A DNA stretch of 11,227 nucleotides from CAINFV01 sp964409235 (GTDB taxonomy: Bacteria; Chlamydiota; Chlamydiia; Chlamydiales; FEN-1388), in contig CAYPCN010000032.1 of assembly GCA_964409235.1 (NCBI GenBank), positions 1 through 11,227 on the forward strand, in the 5' to 3' direction. Below are positions 6,462 to 11,227 of this stretch, one piece after another. Both the position numbers and the translations under genes were made by a program. Numbering within the stretch: position 1 is the first letter of the stretch; each line of letters begins with the position of its first letter. The notes beneath the pieces are model-generated. The model was not told the origin of the DNA. It saw only the letters and a list, made by a program, of their open reading frames with translations, and did no database searches.

Positions 6462-7439
6462 CTACAATGCATTCCATGCCCTGTCCATAGCTAAGATCAG
6501 GCAGACCAACACAGCGAATCCCACAAAGAAAAGCGGAAAAGCCTTCCCCAGGCGTACCATCGGCTGTTCCCACACTCCATGCCAGACATTCAACAGGAAC
6601 GCCATACACATCGCCCATGGGAATAATACGACCGTTGACATATTCATGTTGACGAAGGCAAGACTAACAGCAATAAACGCTACGACATGCAGCAGAGATG
6701 CTGTCTCTACGGCCCGTGCCGTGCCAAATCGCGCCGGAATGCTGAACAGTCCAAAGCGACGATCAAAAACTTCGTCCTGTACAGCATATAAAATATCAGT
6801 ACCAGAAACGGTCGCAAAGGCGGCGAGACTCAACAGAGCAGCAGGCACAGAGATCGTGCCATTCTGCCATAATGACCCAGCGATAGGAAGGAGCGCATGA
6901 ATCATCCCGAGGACAAAATGGCACCCAATCGTGAAGCGCTTAGTAAAGGAATAGAAAAGCACCAGTATAGCCACGCCGATCCCTATAAGGCGGCCAACGG
7001 GAGCAAAGAAAAAGCAGGAGAGAAGAAAGAGAGCCAGCGTCAGCAACGCATAGGCCGCTAGTTCTTTTTGCGACAGCCGCCCACAAGGGCCTGCACGCCG
7101 GGCTGTACGAGGGTTGCGAGCATCAATCTGCCAGTCAATGAGCCTGTTCCAACACATTCCCGAAAACCGCGCTGTCGTTATCGCCATGATCATGATCAGG
7201 AATGACCAATCTGAAAATACGCGAATGGGTCCGTTGCAGCACAACACTCCCGCCAGCAGCCAAGAAAGAGCAGAGAGGGTCTGCCATGGCACTACCGTCT
7301 CTTTGAACAGCATCGCATGGCGATGGACAGATGCTACCATCAGTACGGGACGAGCTTCGCGCAACCTCATNNNNNNNNNNCTCCACATTACCTCTTTTCT
7401 TTTTGAGTGAAAAATCGCAAAAAGAAAGGAAAGAACCAT
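6462..7439 (-). CDS. ubiA: UbiA-family polyprenyltransferase (MqnP-like), with assembly gap near the 5' end
   Basis: An integral membrane prenyltransferase that attaches a polyprenyl chain to an aromatic quinone precursor. Both Asp-rich magnesium/diphosphate motifs are intact: NRLIDWQIDARNPRTARR (98-115, N-x-x-x-D-x-x-x-D type) and SGTDILYAVQDEVFD (212-226). ARNPRT is typical of the menaquinone (futalosine-route) UbiA group, so that substrate is preferred over 4-hydroxybenzoate. Eight or so hydrophobic helices follow. The usual N-terminal motif, roughly F-x-H-T-x-F-x-L-P-F, is altered to FKETVVPWQTLSAL (45-58). Ten N at 7371-7380 interrupt the frame. I chose ATG 7439 because AAAGGG lies six bases upstream in a leader almost identical to that of the divergent LOG gene. 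ATG 7370, directly at the gap edge, would give a length closer to the family norm. The true gap size is unknown, so the first 23 residues are provisional. Confidence 0.88.
   Translation of the reverse strand: MVLSFLFAIFHSKRKEVMWXXXXMRLREARPVLMVASVHRHAMLFKETVVPWQTLSALSWLLAGVLCCNGPIRVFSDWSFLIMIMAITTARFSGMCWNRLIDWQIDARNPRTARRAGPCGRLSQKELAAYALLTLALFLLSCFFFAPVGRLIGIGVAILVLFYSFTKRFTIGCHFVLGMIHALLPIAGSLWQNGTISVPAALLSLAAFATVSGTDILYAVQDEVFDRRFGLFSIPARFGTARAVETASLLHVVAFIAVSLAFVNMNMSTVVLFPWAMCMAFLLNVWHGVWEQPMVRLGKAFPLFFVGFAVLVCLILAMDRAWNAL
7371..7380. other. Assembly gap (ten N)
   Basis: Ten undetermined bases lie inside the 5' part of the prenyltransferase gene. A run of exactly ten suggests a scaffold placeholder rather than a measured length, so reading-frame continuity across it is not proven. 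Confidence 0.95.
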
Positions 7440-7445
7440 AAAGAG

Positions 7446-7451
7446 CCCTTT
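7446..7451 (-). promoter_or_regulatory. Shine-Dalgarno site supporting the ubiA-like start at 7439
   Basis: AAAGGG on the minus strand lies six bases (CTCTTT) before ATG at 7439. The same arrangement, AAAGGA-CTCTTC-ATG, precedes the LOG gene. Confidence 0.5.
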
Positions 7452-7514
7452 GCGATGTGCCTTTTAGGGGATAGAGTAGGATCTTTTTGGCCAAATCTAC
7501 CCAAAATCTTCTCA

Positions 7515-7536
7515 CCCATATGTCAGGGCATATGGG
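7515..7536. repeat. CCCATATG palindrome in the divergent promoter region
   Basis: CCCATATG (7515-7522) and CATATGGG (7529-7536) form a perfect 8-bp inverted repeat around TCAGGG. Each arm also contains the self-complementary CATATG, the two copies being 12 bases apart. Its place between divergent genes favours an operator or leader hairpin; neither side is followed by a U-run that would suggest termination. Confidence 0.55.
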
Positions 7537-7635
7537 CTTCGTCGGTTTTGTGGTAGCTCGATCCAAAGATCTCCTTCTTCTCCTCTGAAAATCCACATCA
7601 CAAATGGCTCACAAAGAGCCTTATCGCAAGGGCTC

Positions 7636-7641
7636 AAAGGA
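7636..7641 (+). promoter_or_regulatory. Shine-Dalgarno site of the LOG gene
   Basis: AAAGGA lies six bases (CTCTTC) before ATG at 7648 and decides this start. A small potential hairpin, GAGCC/GGCTC (7616-7620 and 7631-7635), sits immediately upstream. Confidence 0.7.
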
Positions 7642-7647
7642 CTCTTC

Positions 7648-8346
7648 ATGAGCGAATATCTCTGTCTGCCAGATTGTGGATTCTCTCACCAAAACTCATG
7701 GCGTCTCTTTAGGATTATCTCTGAATTCGTCAACGGTTTTGAGACCTTCACAGGCGCTGGACCGTTTATCTCCATTTTTGGATCGTCACGACTCAAGAAA
7801 TCAAATCCCTACTACAAAATGGCGTATGCAGTGTCAAAAGCCGTAACCAAAAAGGGATTCTCGGTGATCACAGGCGCCGGCCCTGGCATCATGGAGGCCG
7901 CCAATAAAGCAGCTCAAGAGGAAGGCAAATCGTCCGCAGGTCTCATCCCTGACCTTCCCTATGAACCATCTCCTAATAAATATCTGGATCCGCAATTCTG
8001 TCCTCGCTTTCGGTATTTTTTTGTTCGCAAAGTCATGTTTGTACGATACGCTCAAGGGTTTATCTTCTTACCCGGAGGATATGGGACGCTCGATGAGCTG
8101 TTTGAGATTCTCACTCTTGTGCAAACAAAGCGAACGCTGCCCGTCCCCATCTATCTTATGGGTTCGCGCTACTGGAAGGGGTTGGTCGACTGGATACGGG
8201 CGACCATGCTCAAAGAGCACAGCCTTTCTAACAAGGAATCGCATTTATTCACCGTCACCGATGACCCCGAAGAAGTGGCCAATGGCCTTCTCGAAGGGTA
8301 CCGCTCGCGCATGAATCTTCAGCAAGGCGTTATCGAAACGATGTAG
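7648..8346 (+). CDS. LOG-family nucleoside 5'-monophosphate phosphoribohydrolase
   Basis: A 232-residue protein of the TIGR00730/LOG family, often misnamed lysine decarboxylase. Characterised members hydrolyse AMP or cytokinin nucleotides to free base and ribose 5-phosphate. The Rossmann-like start ISIFGSSRLKKSNPYY (41-56), ITGAGPGIMEAANKAA (74-89) and the catalytic PGGYGTLDELFE motif (142-153, family consensus PGGxGTxxE) are intact. FFVRKVMFVRYAQGFIFLPG (124-143) is also typical. A leading segment of about 35 residues with two cysteines (6 and 10) precedes the core domain and is longer than in short LOG proteins. The gene is cytosolic, divergent from the ubiA-like gene, and its stop lies two bases from that of the convergent cysteine desulfurase. 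In bacteria a nucleotide-salvage role is more likely than cytokinin production. Confidence 0.9.
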   Translation: MSEYLCLPDCGFSHQNSWRLFRIISEFVNGFETFTGAGPFISIFGSSRLKKSNPYYKMAYAVSKAVTKKGFSVITGAGPGIMEAANKAAQEEGKSSAGLIPDLPYEPSPNKYLDPQFCPRFRYFFVRKVMFVRYAQGFIFLPGGYGTLDELFEILTLVQTKRTLPVPIYLMGSRYWKGLVDWIRATMLKEHSLSNKESHLFTVTDDPEEVANGLLEGYRSRMNLQQGVIETM

Positions 8347-8348
8347 AG

Positions 8349-9491
8349 TTAGTGAGCCGATCGCTGCTGTTGTACGCAACGTATCACCACGTTAGCCGCT
8401 GCCCTCACGTCCTCTTCTGTCGTCCCTTTTCCCACGGAAAAGCGAACGGATGACGCAGCGCGTTGCGGAGAATACCCCATTTCAAGTAGCACTCGCGACG
8501 GCTCAAGAGCGCCCGAAGAACAGGCAGCGCCGTGGCTCGCTGCCACGCCCGCCAAGTCCATTTGGATAAGCAACCCCTCCCCGTCAACACCCTCAAACGC
8601 AAGATTGGAAGTGTTGTTCACCCGAGGGCCTTCTCCATTCACAGATACCCCGGAAAGACCTTCAAAGACCAACTCTTCAAAGAGATCTCGTAGTCTCTCC
8701 ATTCGTGCCGAATTGTCGGCCATCTCTGCAATGAGGAGCTCAAGGGCAAGGGCACACGCATAAATAGCCGGGACGTTTTCGCTCCCTCCCCGACGGCCAA
8801 ATTCTTGCCCGCCGCCTGGAATCAACGGTCTGAGAGAAACGTCTTGACGCATGATGGCAAAGCCTACTCCAGAAGGGGCGTACATTTTGTACGAGCTAAA
8901 ACAAGCGGCCGTCACCCCATCATACATCGAAAACGGCAGCTTCCCAAGCTGCGCTACGCCATCCACTAGCAACGGGATGCCATACTGGGCGGCTACGGCG
9001 GCGCATCCCTTGATATCAGTGACCACGCCGGTCTCATTGTTCACGGATATCAAGGCAATTCCCGTTGTCCTTTCCGTAATTGCCTCCTGCACGTCTTCAG
9101 GCGTTGGCGCGCCGTAGGATCCTACTCTCAAAAACGTTACCGATGCTTCGTCGTGCTGCTGCAGCATTCGGCAGCACTGCCATACTGCCGCATGTTCTGC
9201 GACAGAGGTGATCACGTGCGCTCCCCTCTTTGGTGCCAACACCCCGTGAATGAACGTCGTCAATGCTTCGGTAGCTGTGGAAAAAAAGACGACCTGCTGA
9301 GGAGACACAGAAAAAACACGGGCAACGCGGGAACGAGCATCGGCAAGCATGGCCTTTGCGGCCTGCCCCTCCCTGTGAATGCTAGAAGCATTCGCCCACA
9401 TCTCATGGCGGACCCGAATATACTCAGAATAGACGCGCGGATCGATCGGCGTCGCAGCATTGTAATCGACATAAATCCTATGATCCGCCAC
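8349..9491 (-). CDS. NifS/IscS-like cysteine desulfurase (class V aminotransferase)
   Basis: A 380-residue PLP enzyme expected to remove sulfur from cysteine for iron-sulfur clusters or thio-modification. I start it at GTG 9491: GAGG lies six bases upstream, and the protein then begins ADHRIYVDYNAATPIDPRV, matching the family start. An upstream extension to 9578 would only duplicate PP2C-coding DNA. Visible motifs are EHAAVWQCC (99-107, PLP-stacking His100), SVNNETGV (149-156), DGVAQLGKLPF (177-187), SSYKMYAPSGVG (199-210, PLP Lys202), GQEFGRRGGSENV (228-240) and HGAACSSGALEPS (320-332, catalytic Cys324 in a NifS/IscS-type loop). Departures from the usual sequence are Tyr201 where SxHK normally has His, A-P-S for G-P-K after it, and TATE (72-75) for GATE. 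Its overlap with the PP2C gene implies translational coupling. It resembles the chlamydial NifS-related protein next to PP2C. Confidence 0.9.
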   Translation of the reverse strand: MADHRIYVDYNAATPIDPRVYSEYIRVRHEMWANASSIHREGQAAKAMLADARSRVARVFSVSPQQVVFFSTATEALTTFIHGVLAPKRGAHVITSVAEHAAVWQCCRMLQQHDEASVTFLRVGSYGAPTPEDVQEAITERTTGIALISVNNETGVVTDIKGCAAVAAQYGIPLLVDGVAQLGKLPFSMYDGVTAACFSSYKMYAPSGVGFAIMRQDVSLRPLIPGGGQEFGRRGGSENVPAIYACALALELLIAEMADNSARMERLRDLFEELVFEGLSGVSVNGEGPRVNNTSNLAFEGVDGEGLLIQMDLAGVAASHGAACSSGALEPSRVLLEMGYSPQRAASSVRFSVGKGTTEEDVRAAANVVIRCVQQQRSAH

Positions 9492-10233
9492 CTGACACCT
9501 CAACGAGGATAATCGTGATGTTGTCGCCCCCTCCTTTTTGTTTGGCAGATGCCACAAGCATTCGCACTCTCTCGCCAATCATCATAGGTCTGTTGAGGAT
9601 CGACTCAATTTCGCCATGCGTGACCATGTCCGACAATCCATCAGTGCACAAAAGAAAGAGGTCATCCGCGGCGATCGGGACGAGGCGAATGGTAGGTTCG
9701 ACAGTAGGCATGGTGCCAATAGCTCGTGTCAGAACTCCCTTCGATGCGCGCTCCGCAGGAGAGAGAGCCGATGGCGAGCCTCTCGTCCAACAGTGGTCTT
9801 TTGTCAATTGCTCAAGAACGCTATCGCGAAGAAGGTACACGCGAGAGTCGCCTACATGGGAAACCGCTGCCTTGCCACCGTGAAAAGTCAGAGCACAAAA
9901 CGTCGTGCCCATCCCTCTGAGAAGTTCATGGGTAGAAGCAAGAGAAAAGACATAGTCATTCGTCCGCTCATAGCAAGCGCGCAATCTCGCTTCGATCTCG
10001 GCGTCCGCCATAGCAACCGGATGTTTTCCGGGGAACAGCTCAATAAAACATGAGTAGAAATGTTCTATCGCTTCTCGTGCCGCCACTTCGCCAGACTGGT
10101 GCCCTCCCAGGCCATCGGCAACGAGGAAAATCCGGCCATCGGTACCAGAAAGCCAGGAATCTTCATTGTTCATGCGGACGAGGCCGATATCGGATACGCC
10201 GTGAGAGTGAACCTTGAACGGTACAACGGACAT
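9478..10233 (-). CDS. PP2C-family (PPM) serine/threonine protein phosphatase
   Basis: A 251-residue, single-domain, metal-dependent phosphatase without signal or membrane segment, the normal size for bacterial PP2C. All core motifs are present: SDIGLVRMNNEDSW (14-27), FLVADGLGGHQSGEVA (36-51, metal ligand Asp40), GMGTT (107-111), SHVGDSRVYLL (125-135), LTKDH (143-147), LTRAIG (168-173), LFLLCTDGLSDMV (192-204, Asp198) and GGGDNITIIL (234-243, metal ligand Asp237). It should reverse Ser/Thr phosphorylation by Hanks-type kinases; no kinase gene is in the window. It is co-oriented with the CPBP gene 55 bases upstream and overlaps the cysteine desulfurase by 14 bases. The Shine-Dalgarno sequence is weak (AAAAAGA just upstream; GGAG is about 16 bases away). 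The order PP2C then NifS-like protein matches Chlamydia trachomatis. Confidence 0.95.
   Translation of the reverse strand: MSVVPFKVHSHGVSDIGLVRMNNEDSWLSGTDGRIFLVADGLGGHQSGEVAAREAIEHFYSCFIELFPGKHPVAMADAEIEARLRACYERTNDYVFSLASTHELLRGMGTTFCALTFHGGKAAVSHVGDSRVYLLRDSVLEQLTKDHCWTRGSPSALSPAERASKGVLTRAIGTMPTVEPTIRLVPIAADDLFLLCTDGLSDMVTHGEIESILNRPMMIGERVRMLVASAKQKGGGDNITIILVEVSGGGS
9498..9501 (-). promoter_or_regulatory. Shine-Dalgarno site fixing the GTG start of the cysteine desulfurase
   Basis: GAGG on the minus strand, inside the last codons of the PP2C gene, lies six bases (TGTCAG) before GTG at 9491. Ribosomes ending PP2C at 9478 would overlap this site. Confidence 0.65.
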
Positions 10234-10288
10234 TGTCTTTTTACAACCGCTCCAGGCTAATAATTTTCACCTGCTTAACCAACCGGGT

Positions 10289-11200
10289 TTACATTCGCTC
10301 CAGCCCAAAAAACAGGAACAGCGATGCAGCATTGAACGCTGCATGCATTCCTATACAAGCGTTCAGAGCGCCTTCTTTCTCTCGTATCTTTGAGGCAAAT
10401 ATTGAAAACACAAAAAGACCAACCATGATCTCAAAATTACTGCTCTTCTGCAATGGAGAATAGTGAAAGAGAGCAAATGCCGCTGAAGTGAGCAGCACCG
10501 ATAGAGCTGGGTGGATCAAGCCCTGGAAAAACGCTTGAAGAAACCCCCGAAACAATGTCTCCTCGACATATGGCACGAGCACTACGATACAGCCGATCAT
10601 TAGCCAAAACAGCGGACTCAATGAGCCAATATTCGCGAGGACTTCTAGAGCCACCTGCGGTGCTCGGCTTTCAGGGCTAATGACAGAGATGACAAATCCG
10701 ATGACTGACGTCGCAAGGAGGATGACAGGGACAAAGAGCAGCCCGTACAACGCCCCTTTCACACATTTCTTCCAATCTTGACTTTTCCCTTGTACAAAGG
10801 AGAGAAGATCGGCCGGAAGCAGCCGCCGAACAATGGTAACCAAGATCGTCCCTAGAATAAGCCCGATGATGTGCTCAACAGAAAGCCATTCTGCCTGTGT
10901 CAGGCGCCCGAGAGCGTCGAACCCCGGCAGCGTATGGAAGGAACCGGTAAGAACATGAGCGATAACAAACGACCCTATATAGCCGGCAAACGCGAAAAAC
11001 AAGCCAATGAGCATGAGGAAGAATTGGCGAACAGAAAAAGGAAATGGGTCAGAGCGTTCGGGCATAGACAACCAGCCGCCCCTCACCGCGAATGCAATCG
11101 CAGCCACAGTCCAGATGGCCGCACCAATCCACAACCAAAGAGCCGGAATGTCTATAGAAACCATGCCCGCACTTGCCCCCGTGTTGACCTCATGGTGCAC
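10289..11200 (-). CDS. CPBP-family intramembrane protease (CAAX protease/bacteriocin-processing type)
   Basis: A 303-residue polytopic membrane protein with about seven or eight hydrophobic segments, including 20-39, 60-82, 109-125, 150-174, 196-211 and 257-270. The Abi/CPBP motifs are all present: PYVEETLFRGFLQAFFQ (210-226, E213-E214-x3-R218), AAFALFHYSP (240-249, His246) and GMHAAFNAA (284-292, His286 and Asn290). These form the glutamyl intramembrane protease site. The natural substrate is unknown. It is first in the visible minus-strand cluster and may be co-transcribed with PP2C. The start is uncertain: GTG 11200 has no Shine-Dalgarno sequence, the frame stays open to the window edge at 11227, and ATG 11164 (residue 13) is an alternative placed just before the first hydrophobic helix. 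Confidence 0.88.
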   Translation of the reverse strand: MHHEVNTGASAGMVSIDIPALWLWIGAAIWTVAAIAFAVRGGWLSMPERSDPFPFSVRQFFLMLIGLFFAFAGYIGSFVIAHVLTGSFHTLPGFDALGRLTQAEWLSVEHIIGLILGTILVTIVRRLLPADLLSFVQGKSQDWKKCVKGALYGLLFVPVILLATSVIGFVISVISPESRAPQVALEVLANIGSLSPLFWLMIGCIVVLVPYVEETLFRGFLQAFFQGLIHPALSVLLTSAAFALFHYSPLQKSSNFEIMVGLFVFSIFASKIREKEGALNACIGMHAAFNAASLFLFFGLERM

Positions 11201-11227
11201 AAAAAAAGCCGGAGAGTGATCGCGGCC

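Larger units (their letters stand above)
7440..7647. promoter_or_regulatory. Divergent intergenic region between the ubiA-like and LOG genes
   Basis: This 208-base region carries both 5' leaders. It contains a CATATG palindrome (7515-7536), two matching ribosome-binding-site leaders in opposite orientation at its ends, and a pyrimidine-rich stretch at about 7571-7586. I searched both strands for -35/-10 pairs with 16-18 base spacing and found none convincing. A frame on the minus strand crosses it but has no recognisable protein. Confidence 0.55.

Noticed and set aside
7381..7596. Minus-strand frame upstream of the ubiA-like gene, basic protein starting MDFQRRRRRSLD
   Set aside because: It starts with GTG, has no recognisable domain, continues into the N gap out of frame with the prenyltransferase, and covers the palindrome and shared leaders, so it is better read as non-coding.
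9492..9578. N-terminal extension of the cysteine desulfurase to an ATG at 9578
   Set aside because: The extra 29 residues come from another frame of PP2C coding DNA and match nothing in the family; GTG 9491 has a well-placed Shine-Dalgarno sequence.
10234..10288. Terminator between the CPBP and PP2C genes
   Set aside because: Only a four-base complement (AACC/GGTT) is present without a following U-run; co-transcription is more likely.
1..11227. CRISPR arrays, insertion sequences, phage genes or a defence island
   Set aside because: I saw no regularly spaced direct DNA repeats, no transposase or integrase and no known defence genes; the conserved genes are ordinary chromosomal functions.

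Overview
The window reads as bacterial chromosome with roughly half G+C content, tightly packed genes and very short or negative intergenic distances. The best guess at origin is a member of the Chlamydiota, probably one of the environmental (non-Chlamydiaceae) lineages. The main clue is a divergent NifS-like cysteine desulfurase directly after a PP2C phosphatase in one operon, an order I recall from Chlamydia trachomatis (CT258/CT259). A UbiA-type prenyltransferase resembling the menaquinone (futalosine-route) group and a YitT-family membrane protein fit this. The taxonomic call is inference, not proof.

Layout. (1) Bases 1-5163, minus strand: one uninterrupted reading frame of 1721 codons that runs off the left edge. 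It encodes a giant, unrecognised, mostly helical protein with glycine-rich hydrophobic stretches, internal sequence duplications and a coiled-coil-like C-terminal part. The plus-strand frames drawn over this region are shadows. (2) Bases 5234-5452, plus: a good sigma70-like promoter followed by tRNA-Val(UAC) and tRNA-Asp(GUC), with an 11-bp inverted repeat linking the 3' end of tRNA-Val to the spacer. (3) 5518-6453, plus: YitT-family membrane protein. (4) 6462-7439, minus: UbiA-family prenyltransferase, interrupted near its 5' end by ten N (7371-7380). (5) 7440-7647: divergent intergenic region with a CATATG-containing palindrome and two near-identical, oppositely oriented leader/RBS/start segments, one for each flanking gene. 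(6) 7648-8346, plus: LOG-family nucleotide phosphoribohydrolase. (7) 8349-11200, minus: a three-gene cluster, transcribed CPBP-family membrane protease, PP2C phosphatase, cysteine desulfurase. The last two overlap by 14 bases, which fixes a GTG start for the desulfurase.

The conserved genes are housekeeping or accessory metabolism (quinone prenylation, sulfur mobilisation, nucleotide turnover, protein dephosphorylation, membrane proteolysis) and do not form one obvious pathway. The part most likely to be undescribed is the giant protein: its repeat architecture can be read directly from the sequence, but I cannot assign it a function.
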